The position numbers and the translations under genes are program-made. Shown here piece by piece: positions 35,771 through 46,324 of a stretch of 64,000 nucleotides of DNA (the stretch's first letter is position 1; each line of letters opens with the position of its first letter). This stretch comes from Shewanella marina JCM 15074 (lineage in GTDB: Bacteria > Pseudomonadota > Gammaproteobacteria > Enterobacterales > Shewanellaceae): NCBI RefSeq assembly GCF_000614975.1, contig NZ_BALM01000010.1, positions 62,001-126,000 of the forward strand, given 5' to 3'. The notes beneath the pieces were generated by a model. It was not told the DNA's origin. It saw nothing but the letters and a program-made list of their open reading frames with translations, and ran no database searches.

Positions 35771-35820
35771 TATAATGCTGCCCCATATTTGCTCGTACCC
35801 TTTATTACAGGAATTCACCT

Positions 35821-36534
35821 ATGCGCCCTAGCAATAGAACTCCAGCTCAAAGTCGCCCAGTGACGATTACTCGTAACTTTACTGCTCATGCAGAAGGTTC
35901 TGTTTTAGTTGAATTTGGTGACACAAAAGTCCTTTGTACTGCTTCTTTCGAAGAAGGCGTACCACGTTTCCTTAAAGGACAAGGTAAAGGCTGGGTAACG
36001 GCGGAATATGGTATGTTGCCACGTTCAACTCATACTCGTATGCAACGTGAAGCCGCTAAGGGTAAGCAAGCGGGTCGTACTCAAGAGATCCAACGTCTAA
36101 TTGGTCGTGCATTACGTGCAGCGGTAGACATGAAGCTACTTGGCGAAAACACAATTGTTATCGATTGTGATGTGATTCAAGCTGATGGCGGTACTCGTAC
36201 TGCTGCAATCACTGGTGCTTGTGTGGCATTAGTTGATGCGCTTAACTGGGCACGTGCTAAGGGCATTTTAAAAACTAACCCTCTTAAATTCTTAATCGCG
36301 GCTGTAAGCGTAGGTATTTATAAGGGTGAGCCTATTTGTGATTTAGAGTATATTGAAGACAGCGCTGCTGAAACTGATATGAACGTGGTAATGACTGAAA
36401 CGGGTAAGATCATTGAGATCCAAGGCACCGCTGAAGGTGAGCCGTTTAGCCACGAGGAATTATTAAGCTTATTAGATTTAGCTAAGCATGGCATTCGAGA
36501 AATCATCGACGTGCAGAAGGCTGCGTTAAACTAA
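35821..36534 (+). CDS. rph: Ribonuclease PH
   Basis: 237 aa, the usual length. It trims 3' ends of tRNA precursors by phosphorolysis. It begins [20 protein letters not shown]; phosphate-binding and catalytic regions are recognisable in [19 protein letters not shown] and [18 protein letters not shown]. It is followed by a terminator and pyrE, the standard gammaproteobacterial order. Confidence 0.96.
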   Translation: MRPSNRTPAQSRPVTITRNFTAHAEGSVLVEFGDTKVLCTASFEEGVPRFLKGQGKGWVTAEYGMLPRSTHTRMQREAAKGKQAGRTQEIQRLIGRALRAAVDMKLLGENTIVIDCDVIQADGGTRTAAITGACVALVDALNWARAKGILKTNPLKFLIAAVSVGIYKGEPICDLEYIEDSAAETDMNVVMTETGKIIEIQGTAEGEPFSHEELLSLLDLAKHGIREIIDVQKAALN

Positions 36535-36543
36535 TTTGTATTT

Positions 36544-36568
36544 AAGGACCCTACGGGGTCCTTTTTTT
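36544..36568 (+). terminator. rph terminator
   Basis: AAGGACCC / GGGGTCCTT around TAC, followed by a seven-T run. Confidence 0.85.
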
Positions 36569-36619
36569 AGAGAAAAATAAAACTGCTGTACCTAAAAAAT
36601 AATAATTTAAGGAGATGTT

Positions 36620-37261
36620 GTGAAAGCCTATCAACGTGAGTTTATTGAGTTTGCCCTTGAGCGTCAGGTATTACGTTTTGGTGAGTTTACGTTAAAGTCT
36701 GGTCGTACAAGCCCATACTTTTTTAACGCGGGGTTATTCAATACTGGCCGTGATTTAGCGCGTTTAGGCCGTTTTTACGCATCTGCGTTAGTGGATTCTG
36801 GTATCGAATATGATTTAGTGTTTGGTCCAGCTTATAAAGGTATTCCAATTGCGACCACGACTACGGTTGCATTGGCTGAACATCATGATATTGATGCGCC
36901 TTACTGCTTTAACCGTAAAGAAAAGAAAGATCATGGTGAAGGTGGTAGCTTAGTGGGTAGCGAGCTACAAGGTCGTGTGATGTTAGTTGACGATGTGATT
37001 ACGGCAGGTACCGCTATTCGCGAATCAATGGATATCATCAACGCGCATCAGGCGAGTTTAGCAGGTGTATTAATTGCACTTGATAGACAAGAGAAGGGCA
37101 AAGGCGAATTGTCTGCCATTCAAGAAGTGGAACGTGATTATGGCTGTGGTGTGATTGCAATTATTACACTGACTGACTTAATTGCTTATTTAAGTGAAAA
37201 ACCAGGCATGGAAGCTCAATTAGCCGCAGTTAGCGCATATAGAGAGCAGTATGGCATTTAG
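36620..37261 (+). CDS. pyrE: Orotate phosphoribosyltransferase
   Basis: 213 aa, the family length. It converts orotate and PRPP to OMP in UMP synthesis. The PRPP motif is [16 protein letters not shown] (~residues 120-135), and the flexible loop is [20 protein letters not shown] sits ahead of the start. It overlaps by 11 bp a small downstream frame. Confidence 0.96.
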   Translation: MKAYQREFIEFALERQVLRFGEFTLKSGRTSPYFFNAGLFNTGRDLARLGRFYASALVDSGIEYDLVFGPAYKGIPIATTTTVALAEHHDIDAPYCFNRKEKKDHGEGGSLVGSELQGRVMLVDDVITAGTAIRESMDIINAHQASLAGVLIALDRQEKGKGELSAIQEVERDYGCGVIAIITLTDLIAYLSEKPGMEAQLAAVSAYREQYGI

Positions 37262-37439
37262 AACCCCAAGACACCGTCGCACACTTGTGCGTACTCGCCG
37301 CCTTCGTTTTATGGCTTGGCAACATCATCCTTCTGATGCGACTGCTGAGTTATGTGCATTTTCGAGTGAGGTGTCTGAAGTGACAGATAATCAAATTCAA
37401 TTTAGTGAGTCGAATTCTCATTCTGGTCAAGCTGAATAG
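37251..37439 (+). CDS. Possible small basic protein overlapping the pyrE end
   Basis: 62-aa frame whose ATG lies 8 bp before the pyrE stop (ATGGCATTTAG). The N-terminal half is very Arg/His-rich ([18 protein letters not shown]); the C-terminal half is acidic and Ser-rich. There is no known family. Stop-start overlap, and a terminator 16 bp after its stop, make translation plausible. It may equally be a chance frame. Confidence 0.4.
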   Translation: MAFRTPRHRRTLVRTRRLRFMAWQHHPSDATAELCAFSSEVSEVTDNQIQFSESNSHSGQAE

Positions 37440-37454
37440 ATTGATTAACTGTTG

Positions 37455-37486
37455 AAAAAATGCTGCGAATTTCGCAGCATTTTTTA
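37455..37486. terminator. Bidirectional terminator between pyrE and folE
   Basis: AAAAAATGCTGCGAA / TTCGCAGCATTTTTT. It serves convergent genes on both strands. Confidence 0.88.
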
Positions 37487-37493
37487 TTTGATA

Positions 37494-38144
37494 TCAGCGG
37501 ATTTGCTGTAAAAACTCGGCGCGAGTTGGTGGGTTTGATTTAAATTTTCCCCCCAGTGCCGTAGTGGTCGTTGAGCTGGTTGAGTCCATCACACCGCGAG
37601 ATTTTACGCAGTAGTGCACTGCATCCATTTTTACTGCAACATCGTCTGTTTCAAGCAGGGTTTGTAGCGCCACTAACACTTGCTGGGTGAGACGCTCTTG
37701 TACTTGCGGGCGCTGGGCAAAAAAGCGCACGATGCGATTAATTTTAGATAAACCAATAATCTTTGTTTTGGGCAGATAAGCCACGGTCGCGACACCATCA
37801 ATGGTCACTAAATGGTGTTCACATGTGCTAGTGAGACTGATGTCTTGTACGCGCACCATCTCATCAAATCCCATTTTATTATCGATGACGGTAATTTTGG
37901 GGAAGTTGGCGTAATCTAAGCCTGAAAAGATTTCATCAACATACATTTTAGCGACACGTCTTGGTGTGTCGGCTAGGCTATCATCAGTGAGGTCTAACGA
38001 CATCAGCGTTAGAATTTGCTGCATATGATGTTCAATTTGAGTTTTTCGCTCAGCGCTGCTTAGCGAATTAGCCTGCATTGGGGTTTCTAACCCTCGCGCT
38101 AGTAATGCCGCTTGAACTTTAGTTGCTGCTTCACTTAATGCCAT
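37494..38144 (-). CDS. folE: GTP cyclohydrolase I
   Basis: 216 aa. It makes 7,8-dihydroneopterin triphosphate, the first step of folate synthesis. Zinc and active-site motifs are present: [13 protein letters not shown] (Cys and His ligands, ~residues 105-117), [22 protein letters not shown] and the second ligand in [12 protein letters not shown]. Length agrees with the E. coli-type enzyme (222 aa). It converges on pyrE and shares its terminator. Confidence 0.95.
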   Translation of the reverse strand: MALSEAATKVQAALLARGLETPMQANSLSSAERKTQIEHHMQQILTLMSLDLTDDSLADTPRRVAKMYVDEIFSGLDYANFPKITVIDNKMGFDEMVRVQDISLTSTCEHHLVTIDGVATVAYLPKTKIIGLSKINRIVRFFAQRPQVQERLTQQVLVALQTLLETDDVAVKMDAVHYCVKSRGVMDSTSSTTTTALGGKFKSNPPTRAEFLQQIR

Positions 38145-38313
38145 TTTTCCTCCGCCTGAAGAGTGTTCTCATTCAGAGTCAATTTCGTTGATTACCTTAG
38201 TTGCCTGTGTCGTGATGACACTAATATGATGGCACACTAATTCTTATTAGGCGAAATTATACCAGTTTGATATGTCCGTTGCGGCTTATTTTTCGATATC
38301 GCTAATCGGAAAA

Positions 38314-38340
38314 GTGGTACTCCTACTTATGGAGTACCAC
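38314..38340 (-). terminator. Terminator of the S9 peptidase gene
   Basis: GTGGTACTCC / GGAGTACCAC, 10-bp perfect stem followed on the minus strand by TTTTCC. Confidence 0.7.
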
Positions 38341-38349
38341 AGTGGAGGG

Positions 38350-40329
38350 TTATTTTAGATGTTGTTGTAAGAACTGGCCCATTTTAATGAACAGTTGTTG
38401 TTGATGTTTATCGTCATAGAATCCGTGACCTTCGTTATCAATCACTAAGGTTTGGTATGGGTAATCTATCTCATCTAACGCTTCGGTTAATGACTCATAT
38501 TGCTCGATTGGTGCTCGTTCATCTTTACCGCCGTGGACTAGCATGAGTTTGGCTTTGAGCTTATTGACGTTATGTACTGGCGACATGGCTTTTTGAATAT
38601 TTTCATCTGTGCCTAGCGCCATTTTTAAATAACTTAAGCCGGATTCTCGGTCTTGTATATCGCCTTCTTCAAACATCATTGGTAAGTCGTATATACCTGC
38701 AATGCCAATGGCACATTTGAACATATCAGGTTCGACAATAGCGCTTTGTAGTGCGCTGTATCCGCCAAAACTGGCTCCGACGATACATAACTTATCTTTA
38801 TTGGCGATGCCCTCATTAATGACATATCGGGTGCCGTCAATAATATCGTGTTGAATATCTGTGCCCCATTTTTGATAACCTGAGGCTTCAAAGGCTTGGC
38901 CATAACCACCAGTACCGCGAAAGTTCACTTGCAGCACGGCATAACCTTGACTAGCAAGAAATTGGTTTTGCTTATCAAAGCCCCACCAATCACGCGATTC
39001 ATGTCCATGTGGGCCGCCATGTGGGTTAACAATCATGGGCAAGTTTTTAGCTGCAATGCCGTGAGGTAAGGTTAGGTAACCATGAATGGTTTGGCCATCA
39101 CGATTAGTGAATTTAATCGGTTTTACTTCAGCCATATCATCAGGATTAAGCCAATCCGCATGGGAAAATAGATAGCTTAATTTGACATTTTTTCGGTCAA
39201 AAAGATAAAAGTCACCAGGGTTGCGGTCGTTAAAGGCGGATAGAATTAACTTATTACCGTCATGGGTTTGGCTAACTATACGTACTTGATGGCCAGGCAG
39301 ACTTGCCAGTAATTGTTTTAAACTTTTAGCATCGGCATTTTCTTTATCAACGAAGGTGTAGGTGGGATAGCCATTTTCAAATTCAATGGCATAGAGTTGT
39401 TTATTATTATCCAGCCAAACATTAGTGGTATCGACATGTTCATCTTGGATAATTTTTTTATGTTCACCTGTTTTTAGGTTTAATTTATACAGTGCTTCAG
39501 TGGTGTTATCAGTGAGTGCGAGTGCGTAGACACTTTGATTATCAGCGCTAAATGAAATTGGCTTAAATTGCGCTAATTTTATGTGGTTAAATTTATCACT
39601 GTGGATCCATTTTTTATCTTCGCGAGTATAGAGTTGGTAATCGTTATTTTTATCTCTTCCAACAGCAAAACGAATAGTACCATCGTTGTCAGTCAAAAAC
39701 TGTGTGTTTCCAACAGGAGCGCGCATTTGTTTCTTTGAAAAACCTTTATAAACATCAACTTTATAGACATCTTTTGGTAGGTCGTAGTTAAGCGTCCGAC
39801 TAAAATCATTGCCCCAAGGAATAGCACTAATGAGCATATATTTTTTATCATTAACTAAAGGGTCGAGCATAAACCCTGATGCTCTAATTGATTTTTTCTT
39901 TTTGATATGACTACCAGTTTGTTGTTCACCCGCTTGGTGACCAAAAACATTAGTGGGCTTACTACCATCGGCATTAACAGCAAACATTTCGCCATAATAT
40001 TGGGGTTGGGTACTCCAGCCTTTTAAATACTCTTTAGTAACAACAAGGCGTTCATTATTAACCCAATGATAATCACCAACTTGTCTATTGCCTCTAAATT
40101 TAACGCCATGAATAATTTTAAGATCTTTGGTCGTTAAGATTGCGAGTACATCTTTTCCTTCAACTTTAGCTTTAAAGGTAATGTATTTACCCGACGGTGA
40201 GATGCTTGGTGAGAATGATGGCGAGGGTTTACTGAACTTTTGAGCGGCTTGTTCAATGGTATCCGCTGTGGCGGTGGTGGCGAATAAGCTGAGTCCCAGC
40301 AAGCCTATTAGTGTTGTTATTTTAGCCAT
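38350..40329 (-). CDS. S9 prolyl-oligopeptidase family serine peptidase, secreted
   Basis: 659 aa. The signal peptide is MAKITTLIGLLGLSLFATTATA. A beta-propeller-like N-terminal region of ~400 residues is followed by an alpha/beta-hydrolase domain. The triad is Ser in GASFGGYSA (~residue 517), Asp in HGGKDERAP (~600) and His in DNEGHGFYD (~633). The conserved NPHGGPHGHESRDWWGFD lies near 435. It is probably periplasmic and degrades peptides. It stands alone, with a terminator after it. Confidence 0.9.
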   Translation of the reverse strand: MAKITTLIGLLGLSLFATTATADTIEQAAQKFSKPSPSFSPSISPSGKYITFKAKVEGKDVLAILTTKDLKIIHGVKFRGNRQVGDYHWVNNERLVVTKEYLKGWSTQPQYYGEMFAVNADGSKPTNVFGHQAGEQQTGSHIKKKKSIRASGFMLDPLVNDKKYMLISAIPWGNDFSRTLNYDLPKDVYKVDVYKGFSKKQMRAPVGNTQFLTDNDGTIRFAVGRDKNNDYQLYTREDKKWIHSDKFNHIKLAQFKPISFSADNQSVYALALTDNTTEALYKLNLKTGEHKKIIQDEHVDTTNVWLDNNKQLYAIEFENGYPTYTFVDKENADAKSLKQLLASLPGHQVRIVSQTHDGNKLILSAFNDRNPGDFYLFDRKNVKLSYLFSHADWLNPDDMAEVKPIKFTNRDGQTIHGYLTLPHGIAAKNLPMIVNPHGGPHGHESRDWWGFDKQNQFLASQGYAVLQVNFRGTGGYGQAFEASGYQKWGTDIQHDIIDGTRYVINEGIANKDKLCIVGASFGGYSALQSAIVEPDMFKCAIGIAGIYDLPMMFEEGDIQDRESGLSYLKMALGTDENIQKAMSPVHNVNKLKAKLMLVHGGKDERAPIEQYESLTEALDEIDYPYQTLVIDNEGHGFYDDKHQQQLFIKMGQFLQQHLK

Positions 40330-40404
40330 ATATTCCCCAATAAATTAACGGTGTTAAAATTATGTTAATTGGTTTTAGGGGGAGGAATAGTACCTAAAAT
40401 AAAA

Positions 40405-40425
40405 AAGGCCAGTTTAACTGACCTT
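40405..40425 (-). terminator. slmA-side terminator
   Basis: AAGGTCAGTT / AACTGGCCTT on the minus strand, then TTTTTTATTTT, directly after slmA. Confidence 0.8.
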
Positions 40426-40444
40426 AATAGTAGAGAAGTATTAG

Positions 40445-41038
40445 TTAACTTTGTAAGAGCTGTTTTTCAATAAATTGCCATTGTAAATCAAAGTCTTGAG
40501 TTGGCTTTATTTTGAACTCCGTTCGTACAAACTGAGCAATTCTACCCTCGGCAATTGATAATAATAGATTGGCTAATATCGCCTCATCTATAGTAAATGC
40601 CTTACCTTCTCGTAGGCTTTTTTCGCGCAAAATTTGCTTAAGGTGAGTTTCAATTTTTGAGAAAACTTGATTAATGCGGCTACGTAAGCGTTCGTTTTCG
40701 CCTAGTAATACATCACCATTAAGTAAACGTGAGATACCCGGGTTACGCTCTGCAAAAACTAACAGTAATTGCAGTAACAGCTGGCAACGACGAGTGGTAT
40801 CTTTTTCTTCATCCATAATCAGGTTAATGCGTGAAAGTAATGATTCTTCTATGAACTCAATTAACCCTTCAAACATGCGCGCTTTACTTGGGAAATGACG
40901 GTAAAGTGCGGCTTCTGAAACACCAACTTCATCAGCTAATTTTTTGGTCGTGATCCGTTGACCCGGGTTGGTTTCTAGCATTTGTGCAAGGCATTGGAGA
41001 ATATGTTCACGGCGGTTTATTTTTGGGCTCGCGGCCAT
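40445..41038 (-). CDS. slmA: Nucleoid occlusion factor SlmA
   Basis: 197 aa, TetR fold. It blocks FtsZ ring assembly over the nucleoid. The N-terminal helix-turn-helix is [23 protein letters not shown] (landmarks [13 protein letters not shown], ~residues 35-55). [18 protein letters not shown] follows, and the end is [12 protein letters not shown]. Located beside dut and coaBC as in other gammaproteobacteria. Confidence 0.95.
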   Translation of the reverse strand: MAASPKINRREHILQCLAQMLETNPGQRITTKKLADEVGVSEAALYRHFPSKARMFEGLIEFIEESLLSRINLIMDEEKDTTRRCQLLLQLLLVFAERNPGISRLLNGDVLLGENERLRSRINQVFSKIETHLKQILREKSLREGKAFTIDEAILANLLLSIAEGRIAQFVRTEFKIKPTQDFDLQWQFIEKQLLQS

Positions 41039-41177
41039 TGCTGTGTCCTTCGATCTAAAAACGTTATGGATTATTGTTATACACCAATAATTTTAAGTGT
41101 GTAAGCACTTACTTAAATAAATGCCTACACAGATCTCATTAACAAATTGCGACTTATTTTGAGTGACCGATTTTGAG

Positions 41178-41636
41178 TTATTTAGTCCCTGAATGACCAA
41201 AGCCACCAGTACCACGTTCTGAGTTGTCAAATTCATCCACTAAGGTGAATTGTGCTTGTACTACAGGCACAAACATTAACTGAGCAATACGGTCGCCAAT
41301 TTCGATAGTGAATGGCTCACTACCACGGTTCCAACAAGAAACCATCAATGGGCCTTGGTAATCTGAGTCGATAAGGCCGACTAGGTTACCTAATACAATA
41401 CCGTGCTTATGGCCTAGACCTGAACGCGGCAAAATAATGGCTGCGAGGCTAGGATCTGCTACATGTACAGCAATACCCGTTGGGATTAATACTGTTTGAC
41501 CCGGCTCAATGGTTAATGTGTTATCTAACATGGCACGTAAGTCCATACCTGCGCTGCCTGGTGTTGCATAATCTGGCAGTGGGAATTGTGAACCAATACG
41601 TTGGTCTAAAATTTTTAATTCAATAGGTGTTTTCAT
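41178..41636 (-). CDS. dut: dUTP pyrophosphatase
   Basis: 152 aa, trimeric dUTPase. It hydrolyses dUTP to dUMP. The five motifs are readable: GSAGMDLRA (1), [11 protein letters not shown] (2), [11 protein letters not shown] (3), [12 protein letters not shown] (4) and the C-terminal [10 protein letters not shown] (5). It overlaps coaBC by 4 bp. Confidence 0.96.
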   Translation of the reverse strand: MKTPIELKILDQRIGSQFPLPDYATPGSAGMDLRAMLDNTLTIEPGQTVLIPTGIAVHVADPSLAAIILPRSGLGHKHGIVLGNLVGLIDSDYQGPLMVSCWNRGSEPFTIEIGDRIAQLMFVPVVQAQFTLVDEFDNSERGTGGFGHSGTK

Positions 41637-42829
41637 GATGATTTAATTCTGTTGGCGATTAAGGTGAGTAATTGCTGGGCAATGGCTTGTTTACTGGCAA
41701 CTGCAAGCGCTTGTTGGCCATCTTGCCAAAACACAGTGAGAGCATTGCTGTCGGCATTAAAGCCTTGACCTGCAATTGATACATCGTTTGCGGCGATCAT
41801 ATCAAGATTTTTACGCTTAAGCTTATCCATAGCATAATGAGCGACATCTTGAGTTTCAGCGGCAAAACCTACTGTAAATGGACGCTGTTGCTGCTGCGCT
41901 ACTGTGGCTAAGATATCAGGATTACGTTCCATATCAAGCTGCATATGTGCGTTTGATTTTTTTATCTTCTGATCGGCAACTTGTTTGACTTTATAATCGG
42001 CAACAGCGGCGCAACCAATAAAAATATGCTGCTGCGCAATATCTTGCATCACGCTATGTAGCATCTGTTCGGCAGATTCTACATTGATGCGAGTTACCCC
42101 TGCTGGTGTGGCGAGATTAACTGGACCTGAAACTAAGGTCACCTCTGCGCCCATTGCAGCAGCGGCTTGTGCTAATGCATAGCCCATTTTGCCTGAGCTG
42201 TGATTTGAGATATAGCGAACCGGATCTATGGCTTCACGGGTTGGCCCCGCGGTAATCATGATTTTTTGACCCGCTAATAGTTTTGGAGCAAAAAATTGTT
42301 CTAATCGGGCGCAAATATCAAGCGGCTGTAACATTCGGCCTGGCCCCACTTCACCACAAGCTTGAATACCTGCATCCGGTCCCCAAATGGTATAACCGCG
42401 GCGGCTTAAATTGGCTAAGTTTTCTTGGGTGGCGATGTTGAGGTACATCTGTTGGTTCATTGCCGGACAAATAACCACTGGTGCATCTGTCGCAAGGCAA
42501 GCCGTGGTAATCAATTCATCTGCCATGCCTGCATTAATACGGGCGATAACGTTCGCAGTTGCGGGGGCAATTACGACTACGTCAGCCCAGCGTGCAAGTT
42601 CAATATGACCCATACCCATTTCTGCTGCAGGATCAAGCAAATCAGTTGATACAGGATGGCCTGATAGCGCTTGTAAGGTAAGAGGCGTAATAAAAGCGGT
42701 CGCCCCTTTGCTCATTACTACACGTACTTCAGCGCCTTGGTCTTGCAGACGACGAATAAGGTCGGCACCTTTGTAGGCGGCAATGCCACCACTTATGCCT
42801 AATAGGACCTTTTTATTTTTTAGGTTCAT
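41633..42829 (-). CDS. coaBC: Bifunctional phosphopantothenoylcysteine decarboxylase/synthetase
   Basis: About 398 aa. It carries out two steps of coenzyme A synthesis. The N-terminal flavin decarboxylase CoaC has [18 protein letters not shown], the catalytic His in [17 protein letters not shown], and PAMNQQMY. The C-terminal synthetase CoaB begins near residue 190 ([28 protein letters not shown]) with KIKKSNAHM and [10 protein letters not shown] 42829 is chosen over a TTG three codons earlier. It is divergent from radC. Confidence 0.94.
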   Translation of the reverse strand: MNLKNKKVLLGISGGIAAYKGADLIRRLQDQGAEVRVVMSKGATAFITPLTLQALSGHPVSTDLLDPAAEMGMGHIELARWADVVVIAPATANVIARINAGMADELITTACLATDAPVVICPAMNQQMYLNIATQENLANLSRRGYTIWGPDAGIQACGEVGPGRMLQPLDICARLEQFFAPKLLAGQKIMITAGPTREAIDPVRYISNHSSGKMGYALAQAAAAMGAEVTLVSGPVNLATPAGVTRINVESAEQMLHSVMQDIAQQHIFIGCAAVADYKVKQVADQKIKKSNAHMQLDMERNPDILATVAQQQQRPFTVGFAAETQDVAHYAMDKLKRKNLDMIAANDVSIAGQGFNADSNALTVFWQDGQQALAVASKQAIAQQLLTLIANRIKSS

Positions 42830-43018
42830 TGATTTCAACTACTGGCAAATTAATTGGCGCTAACCTTAGCACAATCATTATTGGCATGGAGTAGCTCTTT
42901 ATAAAAAATTCGGCAATATTTTGTGTTTGTGAGATTTGATTGTCATTAAATTTCGCGAAGATGCCGTTTGTGGATTAGATTTAATGGTAATTGTTAACTT
43001 GATCACACTTTTGCGCAT

Positions 43019-43696
43019 ATGAGTATAAAAAATTGGCCAGAGGGAGAAGGGCCACAAGAAAAATTATTAAATTTGGGGGCTCAGCAACTTTCAGATGCTG
43101 AATTGCTTGCTGTTATTTTGCGCAGTGGCAGTCGAAATTGTGACGTTTTGACACTTTCTAGACTGCTATTAAGTGAATTTGGTGGCTTAAATGGATTATT
43201 ATCGGCTCCAAAGCGACTCATTTGTCGACAATTGGGCGTAGGATCGGTAAAGTACGCGCAACTGCAAGCAGCCGGGGAATTAACCCGACGGATCAGCGCC
43301 GAAAATATGCAGCGAGGCCAAGCATTAATAAATCCAGATTTAACTCGGGACTATTTAATGCGACAATTGGCGAACCGCAGTTATGAAGTGTTTGCAATCT
43401 TGTTGTTGGACAGCCAACACCGAGTGATTCAGTTTGTAGAATTATTTCGCGGAACTATTGATTCAGCCGCCGTTTATCCACGTGAAGTGGTTAAGCTGGT
43501 ATTGGACAAAGAAGCTGCGGCAGTTATTGTGTGCCATAATCATCCGTCTGGTGTTGCCGAGCCAAGCGAGGCGGATAGGCGAATAACTGACAGATTAAAA
43601 ATTGCGCTAGCAACCATAGACGTTTCTTTACTGGATCATATGGTTGTAGGGGATTGCGAAATCGTTTCGTTTGCGGAACGTGGGTGGATTAATTGA
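43019..43696 (+). CDS. radC: RadC-family JAB/MPN-domain protein
   Basis: 225 aa. The N-terminal helix-hairpin-helix-like part ([25 protein letters not shown]) is followed by the C-terminal metalloprotease-like JAMM motif: [21 protein letters not shown] carries the HxH...SxxD pattern. The physiological role is uncertain despite the historical name. It sits upstream of rpmB as in Shewanella and E. coli. Confidence 0.94.
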   Translation: [225 protein letters not shown]

Positions 43697-43704
43697 ACTA
43701 ATGC

Positions 43705-43733
43705 TTGATCTTTCCTCTTTAATCCTGTATAAA
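43705..43733 (+). promoter_or_regulatory. Probable sigma70 promoter of rpmBG
   Basis: TTGATC, 17-bp spacer, then TATAAA preceded by TG (extended -10). It lies 86 bp upstream of rpmB. Confidence 0.6.
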
Positions 43734-43818
43734 ATGCGCCCTATTTGTGCCTCTGGCGACGGCCATTCGAGGCCCATTAATGCTCGAGCGTTAAAATTGT
43801 TTTTTGGAGAAGATTGAC

Positions 43819-44055
43819 ATGTCAAGAGTATGCCAAGTTACTGGCAAGCGACCAATGGTTGGTAACAACCGTTCGCACGCAAAAAACGCAACACGTCGTC
43901 GTTTTTTACCTAACCTACAAAACCACCGTTTTTGGTTAGAAGACGAGAAGCGTTTTGTACAATTACGTATTTCTACTAAAGGTATGCGTATTATCGATAA
44001 GAAAGGTATCGAAGTTGTTGTTGCTGAACTTCGTGCCCGTGGCGAGAAGGTATAA
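43819..44055 (+). CDS. rpmB: 50S ribosomal protein L28
   Basis: 78 aa. [28 protein letters not shown] is typical of L28 (landmarks [12 protein letters not shown] and [10 protein letters not shown]). ATG 43819 is chosen because the protein family starts MSRVCQ and TTGGAGAAG lies before it; an earlier in-frame ATG falls within that site. rpmG follows after 6 bp. Confidence 0.97.
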   Translation: MSRVCQVTGKRPMVGNNRSHAKNATRRRFLPNLQNHRFWLEDEKRFVQLRISTKGMRIIDKKGIEVVVAELRARGEKV

Positions 44056-44061
44056 TAGACC

Positions 44062-44235
44062 ATGGCTAAAGCTAAAGGTAATCGTGAGAAGATCAAGTTA
44101 GTTTCAAGCGCTAAGACTGGTCACTTCTACACTACTGAAAAGAACAAGCGTAACATGCCTGAAAAGATGGAGATCAAGAAATTTGATCCTGTTATTCGTC
44201 AGCACGTTATCTACAAAGAAGCTAAAATCAAGTAA
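44062..44235 (+). CDS. rpmG: 50S ribosomal protein L33
   Basis: 57 aa: [20 protein letters not shown] at the start, [20 protein letters not shown] in the middle, ending [10 protein letters not shown]. This is the cysteine-free form of L33, which needs no zinc. It is co-transcribed with rpmB. Confidence 0.97.
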   Translation: MAKAKGNREKIKLVSSAKTGHFYTTEKNKRNMPEKMEIKKFDPVIRQHVIYKEAKIK

Positions 44236-44252
44236 TTGATCTTAATTTCTGT

Positions 44253-44284
44253 AAAAAGCCTCGACTTGTCGGGGCTTTTTTTTG
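44253..44284 (+). terminator. rpmBG terminator
   Basis: AAAAAGCCTCGAC / GTCGGGGCTTTTT with a two-base centre and a nine-T tail. Confidence 0.88.
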
Positions 44285-44392
44285 TCTAAAAATTCACAAA
44301 AACTATCACATTAAGAATAAAAATGCTTTTTTAATGAATTAACATGCAATATGCTAATCATTAACCTAGTGCTTACATGGAATAGTTTATTG

Positions 44393-45718
44393 ATGAATGC
44401 GGTTTATACCTCTCAGTTAGTCGACAGTTTTCGCCACTCCGCGCCCTATGTGAATGCTCACCGCGGTAAAACCTTCGTCATCATGTTAGGCGGCGAAGCG
44501 CTGATGCAAGATTCTTTGCGCAATATTATTAATGATATCGCTTTACTACACAGTCTCGGCATTAAGCTGGTGTTGGTGTGTGGCGCTCGGCCACAAATTG
44601 ATGCGGCGTTGGTGAAGCATGATATCGAAGTGGTTAGGCATAACGGCATTCGCATTTCTGATGATGCTAGCCTAGCGGTGATTAAACAGGTGGTTGGCGG
44701 CATGTTATTGGATTTGACCGCGCGTCTGTCCATGAGTTTAGCCAATACCCCAATGCAAGGTGCGCAGCTGTATGTGGTCAGTGGTAATTATGTGATTGCA
44801 CAGCCGTTAGGGGTTGATGACGGTGTCGATTATTGCTTGAGTGGTCGAGTGCGGCGGATTGATGTAGTGGGTATTGAACGTCAGCTAACCTGTGGCAGCA
44901 TTGTGTTAATGGGCTCGATTGCCGCATCTGTCACGGGCGAGAGTTTTAATTTAACTGCTGAAGAGATAGCCACTCATGTCGCGATAAAGCTTAAAGCGGA
45001 TAAGATTATAGGTTTTACCGAAGGTGTGGGATTACTGGATGAGCAAGGGCAGTTAATCAGTGAGTTGATGCCGATTCAAGCGGAACAGATTTTAGCGGCG
45101 CGAGGTGAGCATTTATCCACCGATTGCCAGAAGTTTTTGCAAGCCAGTATTGGTGCATGCCGCGCCGGTGTTAATCGTTGTCATATGGTGAGCTATATGC
45201 AAGATGGTGCCATGCTGCAAGAGTTGTTCTCTCGTGATGGTATAGGGACACAAATTGTCAATGAGAGCGCCGAACAGCTTCGTAGCGCCACGATTAAGGA
45301 TATCGGCGGTATCTTAGAGCTAATTAGGCCATTAGAGCAACAGGGCGTGCTGGTGCGTCGTAGTCGCGAGCAGCTAGAAGTCGAAATTGAACAATTCTCG
45401 ATTATTGAACGTGATGGGCTAATTATTGGCTGTGCTGCGCTGTACCCTTTTGAAGATGAAAATGCGGGTGAGTTTGCTTGTTTAGTGGTGCATCCTGAGT
45501 ATCGTGATGCTGATCGTGGCATCTTATTGCTCAAACATGTGATTGGCCAAGCTAGAGTGCGGGGTTTTGCGCAGCTATTTGCATTAACGACGCGCAGTAT
45601 TCATTGGTTTTTAGAGCAAGGTTTCCAAATGGTTGATGTTGATTCACTGCCCAAGGCAAAGCAGCAACTTTATAATTATCAACGCCGCTCTAAAATATTT
45701 ATGCTACCGTTGAAATAA
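44393..45718 (+). CDS. argA: N-acetylglutamate synthase
   Basis: 441 aa, close to E. coli ArgA (443). It makes N-acetylglutamate, the first step of arginine synthesis. The amino-acid-kinase-like domain ([38 protein letters not shown]) is followed by a GNAT acetyltransferase domain from ~290 ([20 protein letters not shown], landmark [16 protein letters not shown]). The ATG at 44393 is preferred over 44351 because the family begins just there. Arginine feedback would act on the kinase-like domain; no ARG box was identified. Confidence 0.94.
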   Translation: MNAVYTSQLVDSFRHSAPYVNAHRGKTFVIMLGGEALMQDSLRNIINDIALLHSLGIKLVLVCGARPQIDAALVKHDIEVVRHNGIRISDDASLAVIKQVVGGMLLDLTARLSMSLANTPMQGAQLYVVSGNYVIAQPLGVDDGVDYCLSGRVRRIDVVGIERQLTCGSIVLMGSIAASVTGESFNLTAEEIATHVAIKLKADKIIGFTEGVGLLDEQGQLISELMPIQAEQILAARGEHLSTDCQKFLQASIGACRAGVNRCHMVSYMQDGAMLQELFSRDGIGTQIVNESAEQLRSATIKDIGGILELIRPLEQQGVLVRRSREQLEVEIEQFSIIERDGLIIGCAALYPFEDENAGEFACLVVHPEYRDADRGILLLKHVIGQARVRGFAQLFALTTRSIHWFLEQGFQMVDVDSLPKAKQQLYNYQRRSKIFMLPLK

Positions 45719-45745
45719 TAAACAATTTCATTCTAGGGTGTCTGC

Positions 45746-46258
45746 ATGCATAACCAAGTATTTCAACTTGTGAGTCCCTCAAATATGGCCTTATTGAGTT
45801 TGTTAGCTGTGTTGTTGGGGCTCATGGCTATTTTATGGTTGCTGTTGCATAAACCACTGCCTCGAATAGCGAAAATGATATCTATGTCATTAGTGTCTGT
45901 TGTCGCGCTTGTGTTTTTGTGGGTCGGTGGTCGTAGTCTAGATGCCGATATTGAGGTTAATTTATCTGCGGTTAGCGTCAATATTCCATTGTATGGCAGA
46001 GACATTGCTCGTACCGATATTTTACCCGCTGGGGTGCGCCAGTTGAATTTAGCAGACGAGCCCGAGTTTGCGATGAAGATTAGACGCAATGGTTTTGGTT
46101 TACCACAGTTCCAATTAGGTTGGTTTGCGTTAGAAAATGGCCGCCAAGCATTGGTGTTTATTACCGATCCGAATAACTTGGTCTTAATTCCTACCAAAAA
46201 TAATTATATGGTGATAGTGAGCAGTGATGATCCTCAGGGGTTAGTTAGCGCCTTTTAG
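45746..46258 (+). CDS. Membrane protein with PH-like domain
   Basis: 170 aa. Two membrane helices (MALLSLLAVLLGLMAILWLL, MISMSLVSVVALVFLWVG) are followed by ~95 beta-rich residues (VNLSAVSVNIPLYGRDIA, GFGLPQFQLGWFALENGRQA, VFITDPNNLVLIPTKNNYMV) that resemble a bacterial pleckstrin-homology domain. Function unknown. It lies 27 bp after argA. Confidence 0.7.
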   Translation: MHNQVFQLVSPSNMALLSLLAVLLGLMAILWLLLHKPLPRIAKMISMSLVSVVALVFLWVGGRSLDADIEVNLSAVSVNIPLYGRDIARTDILPAGVRQLNLADEPEFAMKIRRNGFGLPQFQLGWFALENGRQALVFITDPNNLVLIPTKNNYMVIVSSDDPQGLVSAF

Positions 46259-46278
46259 GTCATGCGAGTTCATCATTA

Positions 46279-46306
46279 AAAATGGCAACCAGAAGGTTGC
46301 CATTTT
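46279..46306. terminator. Bidirectional terminator
   Basis: AAAATGGCAACC / GGTTGCCATTTT with an AGAA loop, between convergent genes. Confidence 0.9.
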
Positions 46307-46324
46307 ATTGTTACAGCTTGAACG

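Noticed and set aside
43816..43827. TTGACATGTCAA palindrome resembling the activator site of the sigma54 cluster
   Set aside because: It spans the rpmB start codon, has no -24/-12 element beside it, and is explained by the coding sequence ATGTCA. Treated as chance.
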